A stretch of DNA of 64,000 nt from Petrosia ficiformis (Eukaryota; Porifera; Demospongiae; Haplosclerida; Petrosiidae): contig OX345650.1 of assembly GCA_947044365.1 (NCBI GenBank), positions 5,058,872 through 5,122,871 of the forward strand, given 5' to 3'. The notes beneath the pieces were generated by a model. It ran no database searches and was not told the origin of the DNA. It worked only from the letters and a program-made list of their open reading frames with translations. Made by a program: the position numbers and the translations under genes. Shown here piece after piece: positions 9,711 to 21,032 of this stretch (positions are counted from its first letter, which is position 1; each line of letters opens with the position of its first letter).

Positions 9711-12700
9711 CTACCAAGTAAACCCCATTCTTTTCTGTGTATCCCGTCTATAACACGACACAGGTAGTTCTTTAGATTCATAGGACGGTAGTTCTATTCC
9801 TGTCGAGTCGGTAGTTTGATAACTTGGTCGTAATCCACCTTTATCAGAAAATACAGGTCCTTTACCTCCACCTGGTATCAAAACATAATTTAATATAAAC
9901 ATTCTCAGTGACAGACATGCCCAAGGCAAGGCTACATGGTTGTTGCAACCCCAGCGGGATTATGTCATCATTATATCGTAAAATTATTCTAGGCAGTATG
10001 TTTGGGTGAGGATTTTATTTATAGAACCGAGCATTACTATTCATAGTAGTAAATGGTTACATCAATAAACTACAGAATACTGGCTGGTCACTGGATACAG
10101 CAGTTTCTGCATATAAATTTAACTACTATAAATAGTAACAAAACCACAACCTGCCATCTATTTATAGTAACAAAACCACAACCCGCTCGCTATTTATAGT
10201 AACTAAGCAGCTTAACAAGTCAACTGCTTTAAATATATGACATAATGCAATGCCTGTTACATGCAGAGAACCCCTTAATACAGTTATAAGCCTATACGAT
10301 ATCAAGACATTCAATTGTAGCATTCAGCGATAGTAATTCTACATACCTGCACCAGTCTTTGCAGCCACCTGAAGAGGGTAAGTGGGTGCACCCCTATCTT
10401 TAGCCTCATTAATGACTTTTTGAGCATACTGTTGAAACTGATCTTCTTCAACTTTCCAGAGATTCATGTTCTGCTGCCAGCGGTCTTTCTCTTCCAACTG
10501 CTCTGTTTCATCTCTCTTTGTCATTTCAACCTAAAATAATTCATAATGTACACACACACACATCCCTATAGTACATACACATCCCTATAGTACATACACA
10601 TTCCTATAGTACAAACACATCCCTATAGTACATACACATGCATGTACACATACACATCCCTATAGTACATATACATCCCTATAGTACAAACACATTCCTA
10701 TAGTACAAACACATCCCTATAGTACATACACATCCCTCATAGTTACATATACATACATGTACACATATACATCCTTATAGTACATACACATTCCTATAGT
10801 ACATACATATGCCTATAGTACATACACATCCCTATAGTACATACACATCCCTATAGTACATACCATCTGTGCTTTGTGGAACTGCTGAAATTCTTTGGCT
10901 TCCATTGTAGTCTTTTTTTGTTTGATAAGTTGTGCAGCGTGGAATTTTTCATCCTGATCTATTCTTTGGCGAAGCAGTTCTTCATCTAATGCTTTGTGTT
11001 CCTTTTGAAGTTTGTCTTGTTCACTCATCTAAAAACAAACACCACAAATACTGGACTATAGGTATGTATGCCTTACTATAAAGTATTTACTACACTCTAG
11101 TGATAGTAAGTTGAGAAATGTAATCACTGCTTAGTGATGTTGTATTGGTATGACCATTTTTATAGTATGTCTAGTTAATGAAATGTTTTGTCTACTCTAA
11201 AATAGTTTTTAACTAAAAATATTAACTAATTTTACTAAAGCTTTATATAATTATTATTCTGATAATAAAAGTTTCAATACCTTATATATATATATATAGT
11301 TAACTAAAACAACACTAGACTACTACCCTGGTATGTTAAAAGCCCTTTCTGATATGAAAACCTGACCAATGATTGCCTGACTTGGCGTATAATACCTACC
11401 CCTCGTAAAAAGATGCTTGCATGATGCTCACATCTTGTGGGAAAATGTTAACATACTGCTTGTAAATAGTACACATACAATATAGTATAGCATATGTTTG
11501 GTCCATATATGCAGAAAATTAGATGCATGCATCATCCAATGTTTACTGTACTATATACACATCCTGCTCATTCTGCATAATCATTCCACATACATGTGCA
11601 ACCTGCTTATGTAACTGCTTTGAAAGCAGCTCATGTGTGGCATGTATCTGCAATACCTAGCTCACCATTTTTATTCTGTGATAAAATATGTCCTTCATGC
11701 TCTTTGTAAACTTGTCATGTTTCTCTTTCTCATGATTCTACATGTATATCAAAACACAATGTATTATTTATCAGACAAGGAGTTTAACTTACATCTTTCT
11801 TAGCCTGCTGTTCAGCTACTGCTTTAGCAATACGTTCATCTTCATCACTAACTTTCTGTGAATAAAAAAAAGAGTTGTGTCAATGTATTCTAGCTGTTAT
11901 GAAATACTCTATAGTACCTGTTGCATTAGGTTACGAAGCTGTGTGTTCATCTTCTGTTGATGCTCCTGTAGTTCTCTGAGGATTAACACAAACTCAATTA
12001 CACGTATTATTATAAATTTACTTTGCTAATTTCACTTCACAGAAAATAAACACTAAATTCTAATTTATAATGCTGAAAAAGGGAAGTGAAAAATGCTGGT
12101 ACTCACTAGGAATCAAACACAGGCCCACTGTATATATACAGGATTGTGAAGTGCTGACGGTTGTCTGGTTGTCATAGCTCAGTGGTGAAAGCACTGGTGG
12201 CTGAAGTCAGTGGCCCTGTGTTCGATTCTCAGTGACTACCACTTTCCTCTTTCAGCTGACTAATTTTAATTACATAACTAAATCTCCTTCAGTAAGGTGT
12301 TGTGAGTTAAACAGTTAACTATAATTAGATTACAGTTTTAACAAGACTAGTCATGTGTTGAAGTTAGTACAGTGGAGGAACTAACTTATAGTTGTATATA
12401 ATTACTTATCAACTTACTGAAAAATCTCAGCTTCTTTAGCTTTGCGCAGCTTCATCATATTCTGTATCATAAAGATCAAACTATGTATAATAATATGAAC
12501 TAAACTATACCTTTTTTGCATCCGCAAATATCTTTCTCTCTTCATCTTCAGCTACTTCTTGTTTCTTCATCCTCTCAATAGCAGTATTTTTATAAGCTAG
12601 TACCTGATCTAACTCTGATCTATGGATTTCCTTCTCTCTCTGTCTCTTTCTCTCCTTTTCTTTCTCTTTCTCTTCCCATTCTTTAACTTCTTTCTCTAAG

Positions 12701-14132
12701 GCTGCTTGTTCATCAAGTTGTAATTGTCTCTGTTGTTTTTTCCATGTTGCAGATTCAGATGCTCTGAAAATAAAAAACATATAATTCATAACCAAAAGCA
12801 CATAGCATTTCTAATACATCAAGTTACAACCATGTCTATAGTAACCTCAAAGATCAATTACCAGTAGAACTTCTACCATGCATACCAAGGACATTTGTCT
12901 TTAATACATATGTGTATTATGATGTTTGAATGAAGGACACCTCTATTTAAGCATACTTCCACTAGTCCCAAGGTGTCCTTTATATTCTAGTTTCCATTAT
13001 ATATTTTAATTACTAACTGTTTCAGTTGAAATAAAGCTACTTCATGTTGGGCCTTTATTCGTTGTTTTGCTGCCTCTATATCTGCTAACTTTCCTCTCTC
13101 TCTTTCTTCTTCTTGCTGCCGAATGAACTCATCATCTTGATGGTCCAATAATGCTTCTTTGTTTTTCTTGAAACCAATCTGTGCTTCTCTCTCTCGAAGA
13201 ACCTCCGACAGAACCAAACCACTCTAATGGAAAGAACACAAAAGCTCACTCTTTCTTCAACTCAAGTTTTTCTTTTCTATCTTTCTCTTTCTCTCCATAA
13301 AAGAAACACTTTTGTTCACTCCCAATCCACTTCTGTTGACTACGTATAACTAAAACCCTTTTAAATAGATTGCTTTAACTATACCTAAAACTCCTTTTAT
13401 TAATGCATTGTGACTTCCACATCATAACTAAATTACAAGTCTACTGCAATAGCTTTAACTAAGAATAATGAGTACTTATATTTAACTAATGTCTTAAACC
13501 TTTACTAAATATTTGAGAAACTAGACATACTATATTAAAATATAAATATTATAGTAATACTGAAACATTTGACTCACATGAAATCCCCTCACTCTATCTG
13601 TTTTATAATATAACATTGTTTTAGCTCTCTCAATGGCATCTTTACGCAGTGCAGCTTGATATCTAGCTTCTTCCTCATCAATTTTCATTTTCTTCTCCTA
13701 TTAATGATATATACATCATAATTAAATTGTTATGGCGACTTCCTTACTTCATCTTTCAATGCTTTCAGTTTTCTGTTCTCTAGTCTTTTGAGTCTTTGAC
13801 CCTGTAGATAAAAATATAATAATTTCTGAAATGAAAGAGTACAGTAAAATCACATACTGATTTTAAATATGTATTAATGATCTCAACTCAATGATATTTC
13901 ATTTGCATGTGTATTGACATAATGTGAACTGATTGTTATAATATACCTCTATTGTATTCTCCCAGTGTTTTACAGTAGCCTGGGAAATATGATGTTTTGC
14001 TTTTCTTTGTTCCAGCCTCCTCTTCGCTTCTTCCTTTTCTTCGTTTACTCCTGATAGCTGTTGCTGTATACGTGACCAGTCATTCCTTGAAAGCAGTACT
14101 ATCTATATATGTATTACATATACAATTCATAT

Positions 14133-14191
<59 letters not shown>

Positions 14192-14352
14192 CATACCTGG
14201 CTTGGTTTTACTGTCTGTCTTGTCAGTTCACTTATATCTAATAATATATAAACACACTGGATTTTAAGAAGAGCAATTTCTGGAGAGACACATTACCTAC
14301 CTTGTGACTTTGGAGTCCCTTTCCTTCTTCCATATTGCACGACAGTAGCCAT
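9711..14352 (-). CDS. CFAP210: Trichohyalin-plectin-homology coiled-coil protein, likely CFAP210 (CCDC173)
   Basis: Predicted ciliary doublet-microtubule inner protein. Thirteen exons run from the start at 14352 (MATVVQYGRRKG) to the stop at 9711; with small splice adjustments by eye the model totals 1530 bp, 509 residues. The body is one long charged helix rich in Glu, Lys, Arg and Gln (for example EEKEKEKERKRQREKEIHR, ERERGKLADIEAAKQRIKA), typical of the TPH family (CFAP45, CFAP53, MNS1, CFAP210). The C-terminus is a Gly-rich, low-helix tail (AAKTGAGGGKGPVF, RMGFTW). Assignment to CFAP210 within the family rests partly on context: the next gene head-to-head is PHOSPHO-type, as in human. An RFX X-box-like site lies 29 bp before the ATG. 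It could still be another TPH member. Confidence 0.75.
10551..10863 (-). repeat. 20-bp minisatellite abutting a splice donor
   Basis: About 15 units of ATCCCTATAGTACATACAC in a CFAP210 intron. Read on the gene strand, each unit contains GTATGTACTATAGGGATG, the same sequence that begins the intron at 10863, so the array repeats the 5' splice site. Confidence 0.85.
12118..12243 (+). mobile_element. tRNA-derived SINE-like element, copy 1
   Basis: The core 12168-12241 resembles a tRNA: A-box TAGCTCAGTGGTGAAAGC, B-box GTGTTCGATTC, acceptor strands GGTTGTC and GACTACC pairing at 6 of 7 positions, and an anticodon stem CTGGT/GTCAG. The anticodon loop GGCTGAA lacks the invariant U33, so it is not a working tRNA. 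A second copy with the same upstream flank is at 27411-27525. Confidence 0.6.
14136..14189. repeat. TA dinucleotide microsatellite
   Basis: About 25 AT units in the second intron of the CFAP210-like gene. Confidence 0.95.
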
Positions 14353-14431
14353 AACTTCAGCTTCTGCTTACACTTGTTTGGTAACCATGGCAATATAGAT
14401 TTTTTTTAACCCTATTGTCACTGAATTCAAA
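14353..14431. promoter_or_regulatory. 79-bp divergent promoter with RFX X-box-like site
   Basis: Separates the start codons of the CFAP210-like gene (-) and the PHOSPHO-type gene (+). It contains GTAACCATGGCAAT at 14381-14394, which fits the RFX X-box form (GTNRCC, spacer, RGYAAC) except for the last base. X-boxes drive ciliary genes in animals, and one of the two genes is ciliary. Confidence 0.6.
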
Positions 14432-15172
14432 ATGGCTTTTGGAAAGGATGTATCAACTTCTCGTGTTCTATTCGCTTTTGATTTCGATAGAACACTAATA
14501 GATGAAAATTCTGATGCATGGATATTACGTTGTGTACCAGAGCTACAACTACAGGAGAGAGTGAAAGATTTACGTCGAGAGTTTAGTTGTTGGTTGGACA
14601 TGATGCATCACGTCATGAAGTTAATTCATGAAAGTGGTTGTGGTAAAGAAAGGATATTAGATTGGATGAAAAAGCTGAGTCTTATTGGAGGTATGGGAAA
14701 TGTTCTTTGTCAGATAAGAGATCACCCATTGGCTGAAGCCATCATTGCTTCAGATGCCAATACCGTATTTATTAGTACTGTTCTAGAAGCGAATGGATGT
14801 CTTGACTGCGTTAAAGAAATTCACTCTAATCCTGCTCGTTTTGAACAATCAGAACAGTTAATGTTATCTCGTTATCATTCACATACATGCGTACGATGTG
14901 CAAAGAATGTTAACATGTGTAAAGGGACTATAATGAGAGACGTAATTGCCAAAGGTGAATACAGCCAAGTTATATATATTGGAGATGGAACGAATGACTT
15001 GTGTCCATCTCTACAGCTTTCATCTAATGATCATGTAGTTGCTAGGGAAGGTCGCTCATTAGCTAAACACTTACGAAAGATGTCAGCTGAGGTCAAACCA
15101 CAAATACACGTGGTTGACTTTGCTAGCCAAGACACAGAATCCTTACTTATCAGCTTTTTACCACATGTATGA
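14432..15172 (+). CDS. PHOSPHO2: PHOSPHO1/PHOSPHO2-type HAD phosphatase
   Basis: Single-exon gene of 246 residues; human PHOSPHO2 coding sequence is also one exon of nearly the same size. HAD-superfamily catalytic motif FDFDRTLID gives the nucleophile and acid/base aspartates, followed by the ENSD signature seen in this family; motif III/IV is IGDGTNDLCP. A Cys-rich stretch (HTCVRCAKNVNMCKG) matches the PHOSPHO insertion. Family members remove phosphate from phosphoethanolamine, phosphocholine or pyridoxal phosphate; substrate choice cannot be read from the sequence. It is divergent from CFAP210 (79 bp) and convergent with XRCC3 (182 bp). PHOSPHO1 versus PHOSPHO2 is unresolved; the symbol follows the synteny. 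Confidence 0.9.
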   Translation: MAFGKDVSTSRVLFAFDFDRTLIDENSDAWILRCVPELQLQERVKDLRREFSCWLDMMHHVMKLIHESGCGKERILDWMKKLSLIGGMGNVLCQIRDHPLAEAIIASDANTVFISTVLEANGCLDCVKEIHSNPARFEQSEQLMLSRYHSHTCVRCAKNVNMCKGTIMRDVIAKGEYSQVIYIGDGTNDLCPSLQLSSNDHVVAREGRSLAKHLRKMSAEVKPQIHVVDFASQDTESLLISFLPHV

Positions 15173-15354
15173 GTTGAAAGAACATGCAGAAGCTGTTGGA
15201 GTGTTAGAGTAGTAATTTTTACTGCTTAATTATTTATTTAACCTTTTTATTTTACAATCTTCGGATAAAATGCATTATTGTCTCACTTTAGTTATACAAC
15301 CAGCCCTAACCCTTTAAAGGCTGGTGTATACTACATATGATTATAGTGTATTTG

Positions 15355-16383
15355 TTAGTCAGACAAATCTAGGACATCTGTATCTATCATATCCAAACCA
15401 TGTACTCCTTCATCATCAATATAATACTTCACCTCTATCATAGGAAGATGAGAAGATAATTCCACACTGAGAGTTCTTGGTGTTAGTTTGATACCTTGTT
15501 GAAAGGATTCTTCGTTATCTACTGTTTCTTCTCTTTGTAATATAAATCTTGTATTTAATGCATTACTCCAAACTAAACCTAGAGCAGGTTTGACTCTATT
15601 ATGAGTCAAATCTGCTGTCATCTGGTTAGTACATATTATTGTAACATGGTATTTGTAGATCAACTGATGCAATAATGATGTTATAGATTTCAGATCCTGT
15701 GCTCTGGTGACTACTTCAGATGCTGTATATTCAGCTCTGAAAAGAGCAGCTATGGAGTCTATTATTATCAGTTTCACGTCATGGTTTTGTTCTAATAAAA
15801 TTGGAAGTCCATGTTGAAGGAGACCCATTAATGTCTGTACTGTAGCACAATGTTGTATTAATACATTATCCATTAGTAGTTGCTTAGAAAGACCCAATTC
15901 AGTATATCTATGTACTACTGCTTCACACAGTTGTTGTAGTCTTCCACTTGGGAGAGCTCCTTCAGTGGAAATATGAACAGCTCTTCCTTTTAGTCCTCCA
16001 TACTCCAGTGGTAATTGGACAATAAGAGACAGCTGGAGACATAACTGAGTTTTACCTGATGCACTTGTTCCTGCTACTTCTGTAACAGCCTGTGGAAGGA
16101 CACCTCCTTGTAAATATTGATCTAGTATTGGACATCCCATGCTTAATCTACCCCAGTTTAGAACAGTAGAGTCACTTTGATACATATGCAGTGCCGACAC
16201 AAGAGATTTGTCAGCTAGTACAGCTTCTGAAACTATCTCAATGAGTCCCTGCACTTGAGATGCTTTTAGACCTGTTCTTCTCATTAGATCTCCATGTGAA
16301 TATTCCAGTATTGATTCAAAAGTATGTAGTTTAGCCTTCCTTAGAGCCTCCATCACCCTATGGGGTACTGCAAGATTATCCAT
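15355..16383 (-). CDS. XRCC3: DNA repair protein XRCC3, RAD51 paralogue
   Basis: RecA-family ATPase that acts with RAD51C in homologous recombination. The whole 342-residue protein is in one exon (human 346 residues). An N-terminal helical region (VMEALRKAKLHTFESIL) precedes the ATPase core: LSMGCPILDQYLQGG, Walker A GTSASGKTQ, AVHISTEGALPSGRLQQL, Walker B LIIIDSIAALFRAEY, and TIICTNQM. ALGLVWSNALNTRFIL matches the XRCC3 C-terminal ATPase segment. Intronless organisation is unusual next to the intron-rich genes around it, although the adjacent PHOSPHO gene is also intronless. Its start codon is 46 bp from that of OSGEPL1 on the other strand. Confidence 0.95.
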   Translation of the reverse strand: MDNLAVPHRVMEALRKAKLHTFESILEYSHGDLMRRTGLKASQVQGLIEIVSEAVLADKSLVSALHMYQSDSTVLNWGRLSMGCPILDQYLQGGVLPQAVTEVAGTSASGKTQLCLQLSLIVQLPLEYGGLKGRAVHISTEGALPSGRLQQLCEAVVHRYTELGLSKQLLMDNVLIQHCATVQTLMGLLQHGLPILLEQNHDVKLIIIDSIAALFRAEYTASEVVTRAQDLKSITSLLHQLIYKYHVTIICTNQMTADLTHNRVKPALGLVWSNALNTRFILQREETVDNEESFQQGIKLTPRTLSVELSSHLPMIEVKYYIDDEGVHGLDMIDTDVLDLSD

Positions 16384-16429
16384 CTTGGTTCCATGTGGTT
16401 ACACGCATGCGCAGTACAAAGATGTAATC
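16384..16429. promoter_or_regulatory. 46-bp divergent promoter with NRF1-like motif
   Basis: Lies between the XRCC3 and OSGEPL1 start codons. ACGCATGCGCAG at 16403-16414 matches the NRF1 palindrome (YGCGCAYGCGCR) closely. A motif this close to both ATGs must lie in or next to the transcription start region. Confidence 0.5.
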
Positions 16430-18446
16430 ATGTTTTCAATTTGTAAAAGGTTTATGAAAAGTGATTTCTTATTTGCTAAATCATTTATTAGACTAAATAG
16501 AATGTTAGCTTCTAAAGAGTTTATTGTAATGGGAATTGAAACCAGCTGTGACGATACTGGTATAGGTATAGTTTCAAACAAAGGAGTGATAATGGGTGAA
16601 GCAAAAAACTCGCAACTACCAAAGCATATTATGTACATGCAAGCATACACACATAGATGCATCATATAGTCTCATTTTCTGTTTGCCAGACAGGACAGGG
16701 GGTGTTGTACCGTCGGTAGCAAGGAAGTTACATGAAGAGAACATAGACCTTGTGACGTCAGAGGCAATAGAAAAGGCTAACATAAATATTCAGGTATATG
16801 CACATTTGACAATGGCCATACTGTAATGGTATTTAATTAAATTCAGGATGTACAAGCAATAGCTGTCACTAGAGGACCTGGATTAGCTTTATCACTTGGT
16901 GTTGGTATAAAGCATGCAAAAGACTTGTCGGAGAAGTTTGGGTGAGGACTAAAATTATATAATTACGTACGTATCAATATCTTGCATTTTATTTTTGGTT
17001 TTAAAAGGAAACCTCTGATTCCTGTACATCACATGGAAGCTCATGCGCTTACAGTTCGTCTGCTTCATCCAATCTCTTTTCCATTTCTAGTTTTATTAGT
17101 ATCAGGAGGACATTGCATATTATTAGTGTGTGAAGCTTTTGGGAGGTTTTTTCGATTGGGTCAAACATTGGACGACTCACCTGGAGAAGCCTTAGACAAA
17201 GTTTCTCGTATGTTGAGATTACATCTTCATCCTTTGGGACTTGGTTTACCTGGAGGAGCAGCCGTTGAAAACATCTCCAATTATGGGGATCCTTTATATT
17301 ATCAACTACCACATATAATGTCAACCAGGTGTGTATGTAATACTAAATTACATGTAATTGGATTATTTGTGTGTGTAATAAATTCCTTGTGGTTAGTTAG
17401 TTGCATTGGAGTACTAGCTTTCATCTTTTCCTCTTCAGATTAGATTGTCATTTTTCATTTGCTGGTATTAAAACAGCTGTCCAACGCATAGTGTATGAAT
17501 TAGAACAAAAAATGACAACAGATCCATCAATTCCTATACCAGGTTGTGAACATATTGCTGCTGCATTTCAACAAGCAGTCTTTCGTCACATTATAACAAG
17601 AACTGAACGAGCTATTATCTATTGTCAAAAGCAATGGCCAATGCTTTCTAATTTGGTTTGTCAATTACATTACATTAATTATGATTTTGTATACCTTAGT
17701 GACCACATTAAAGTACCTCAATATTATTAAATTTAAGTGGACTGTAGAATTCGTTATTCCATATTACTGTGATGTATTGTTGGAGATAAGTGCTGAAGCC
17801 TGTGGTATATTGAACAATCAACCTATTGAGAGGTCTTGCAAAGACTTTTGAGACCTTCTAGACTTGGTCTTGTGCAGTATTGCAAATAGAAACCATTTCT
17901 ATTCACAAGACCTAGAAAACCTCTCAAGACTGCACAAAACCTCATGAAAACTACTGAGGCTACTCGAAATCGCCAAAGACCACTGATTTCAGATGCAAAC
18001 ACCATTCAAGACTCAAGACTGCATGTTTAAAACTAATCAGAAATATATCTAATGAAGCTTTATTCTTCTGCAGGTAGTATCAGGGGGAGTTGCAAGTAAC
18101 ATGTACTTAAGAATTCATCTTGAATCACTGACATCTAAACATGAATACAATCTCTATTGTCCACCTCCTTACCTTTGTACTGATAATGGAGTAATGATAG
18201 CTTGGTAAGAATGAATCGATGAAGTTTCAAGTCATTAGTAAATTTAATGTGTAGGGCTGGAGTTGAACATATAATAGCTGGTCTTCCATATCATAATTCC
18301 AGTAATATGGACTATTTACCGAGGTATGCAAATTGGATACATTTTCAACTGTCACTTTCAGGTGTATTATTTCTAGATGGCCTTTAGGTGAAGATATTTC
18401 AAGTCATGTAGCTGAAACAAAGATTAAAATTAAAAAAATGATATAA
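16430..18446 (+). CDS. OSGEPL1: Mitochondrial tRNA N6-threonylcarbamoyladenosine transferase
   Basis: Kae1/TsaD/Qri7 family enzyme making t6A37 in mitochondrial tRNAs. Exons 16430-16632, 16694-16793, 16847-16941, 17008-17328, 17439-17655, 18074-18204, 18255-18323 and 18377-18446 total 1206 bp (401 residues; human 414). The first 30 residues are basic and hydroxylated ([17 protein letters not shown]), a plausible mitochondrial presequence. Motifs: [23 protein letters not shown], metal-binding [62 protein letters not shown]. The ATG at 16430 is the first in frame after the XRCC3 start. The intron at 17656-18073 contains imperfect inverted copies of AGGTCTTGTG words. Confidence 0.95.
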
Positions 18447-18634
18447 CATTATTGGTTGTAATATTCATTAATTAAACCACATTACCTAAATAGGAGTTTG
18501 TAGTACTTTGTACTTCGCATGCATAAGACTTCAGTCCGTATACTATTCCGTATACTATTCCGTATACTTCAACTTTTTAACTACAAAAGAATGGGAGGTT
18601 CTTTTCTTTTCTGATTTTTTGAGCCTTTCTGGAC

Positions 18635-21032
18635 ATGGAATCTACAATCAAGATTGACATTCATAATCATATTTTGCCTGAGAGATGGCCTGACTTGAAA
18701 GAGGCAAGCTCCCCCCCAAAATTATATTATATTCATTGCATCATCAATGATTTATCTTCTAGAGGTATGGATATGGTGGCTGGATACAGTTGCATCATCA
18801 CTGTAAGGGGAAAGCTAGAATGCTCCGTGATGGTAAACTGTTTCGTGTGATTGATGAAAACTGTTGGTCGCCTGAAGCTAGAATGGCGGACATGGATAGC
18901 ACAGGTATAGAAGAAAGCTTTCAATATTAGAATTACAAGTAATTGAATCTCTCTCATACAAGGGGTTACTGTACAAGCTTTGTCAACTGTCCCAGTGATG
19001 TTCAGCTATTGGGTAAGTGTATATGTGTGTAGCTTAGCCTGTATAATAATTGTGATAATTAATAGGCTAAGCCAGAGGATACACTTGATCTATGCAAACT
19101 GCTTAATGATGATCTTGCTCGAACAGTTGCAAAGTATCCGAAACGATTTGTAGGCTTGGGTACACTACCAATGCAGGTATTACCATATAAGTATATATAC
19201 TTACTGTTTACATTTTTGTGGGTGTGTTTGTGTGTGTGTTGTTAAAATAACTTCAGGCTCCAGAACTAGCAGTACAGGAACTCAAAAGATGTGTGAAGGT
19301 TAATAAAATAAATTATGTTTATTTTAAAATCTTCATTGCTTACTTTGTTAGGAGCTAGGATTTCCAGGTGTTCAGATTGGATCACACATCAATAAATGGA
19401 ATTTAGATGCCCCAGAACTACAGTGTGTGTTCCAGGTACATTCATACACACACAACAAAGCATACCTTTGTAAATTATCTTGTTAATTTAATGAATGAGG
19501 TAATGTGATATGTATTGTATTGTATTACACAGGCAGCTGAAGAATTAAATGCTGCTTTATTTATACATCCATGGGATATGGAGACTGGAGGTAGAATGGA
19601 AAAGTTTTGGTTGCCATGGTTAGTAGGTAAGTTTGAAGATAAACCTTGTATATGTTCAAATTTCATTTATCCTTTCTCTCTAGGTATGCCAGCTGAAACA
19701 GCTACTGCGGTGTGCTCTATGATATTTGGTGGTGTTTTGGAAAGATATCCGAAATTAAAAGTTTGTTTTGCTCATGGAGGTGGTGCATTTCCATATATAA
19801 TAGGAAGAGTAGAGCATGGATTTAATGTCAGACCAGACCTGTGTGCTACAGAGAACAGTGTTAACCCACGGTAAGGGACATAGTCAATAAGTAGTCTACC
19901 AGTATATGTCTATAAAATGTCACCATACAGTAATAGTAATTACCTTAGTTCTACTGTCTCACTATTGTGGTGTTGAATTGACAAGTACACCATTAAAACT
20001 ACTGTTGAACTACTGTAGTGTTGAAATGAAACTACTGAGTAATTACTGTACTGCATGGTGACTTTTTATTGACATATACTGTAACTAGGCTTCACCACTT
20101 ATATTACTATTGTAGCAAGTATATAGGTCAAATATATACTGATTCTCTGGTTCATGATGAAACAGCTCTTAAATATTTGATAGATACAATGGGAAAGGTG
20201 AGTAATGATATTTAAGCTTCTAGTACATATATGTACTGTGTATTTACAAACATACATACAAGGACATACATACTATATATTATAGATGTGCATATATATA
20301 TTTTGTATATATACATTACAGTATTGTCTCACCTAATACAGGATCGTGTCATATTGGGAAGTGATTATCCTTTTCCACTAGGTGAACATCACCCTGGTAA
20401 ACTGATTGAATCAATACAAGACTGGGAACAACCATTAAAAGTACAAACATACACATATACACACAACACTACACACTTACATTAAAGTACATACACACAA
20501 CACTACACACTCACATAAAAGTACAGACACACAACACTACACACTCGCATTAAAGCACAGACATACAACACTACACACTCAAACACTTACATTAAAGTAC
20601 ATACACACAACACTACACACTCACATAAAAGTACAGACACACAACACTACACACTCGCATTAAAGCACAGACATACAACACTACACACTCAAACACTTAC
20701 ATTAAAGTACATACACACAACACTACACACTTATACACTCACATTAAAAGTACAGACTTACCTTAAGCTACACACTTACCTTAAGGTACATACACACAAC
20801 ACTACACACTTCCATTAAAAGTACAGACACACAGATATAACACAACACACATTAATTATATTATTTGTTAACATGTTGTATTTGTATACTACAGGAGAAA
20901 TTACTGTGTGATAATGCGTGTGAATTCTTGGGATTGGAAAAGTCGCAGTTCCAAACTGTCAAAACACAGTCAGAAACCCAGGAGAGTACTGGACAGATTC
21001 CCAAACCATCACTTACCACTATAGCACACTAA
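18635..21032 (+). CDS. ACMSD: Aminocarboxymuconate-semialdehyde decarboxylase
   Basis: Zinc enzyme of the kynurenine pathway that decarboxylates ACMS, diverting tryptophan carbon from NAD synthesis. Eleven exons: 18635-18703, 18763-18904, 18963-19012, 19066-19176, 19257-19298, 19352-19435, 19533-19626, 19684-19870, 20116-20197, 20342-20440, 20895-21032; total 1098 bp, 365 residues (human 336). Metal ligands and active-site motifs are present: [55 protein letters not shown] and [17 protein letters not shown] match the family closely. The first intron (18704-18762) begins with GC, and the frame requires it. The extra length is a Ser/Thr/Gln-rich C-terminal tail. It follows OSGEPL1 on the same strand after 188 bp. 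Confidence 0.96.
20441..20830 (+). repeat. ACMSD intron minisatellite
   Basis: Imperfect repeats of ACACACAACACTACACACT with ACATTAAAAGTACA spacers, including a longer duplicated block of roughly 110 bp. The first bases of the intron (GTACAAACATACACA) resemble the unit. Confidence 0.85.

Noticed and set aside
12168..12241. Functional tRNA-Gln (CTG) gene
   Set aside because: Missing U33 in the anticodon loop, an acceptor mismatch, and a related degenerate copy with the same flank elsewhere; better read as a SINE.
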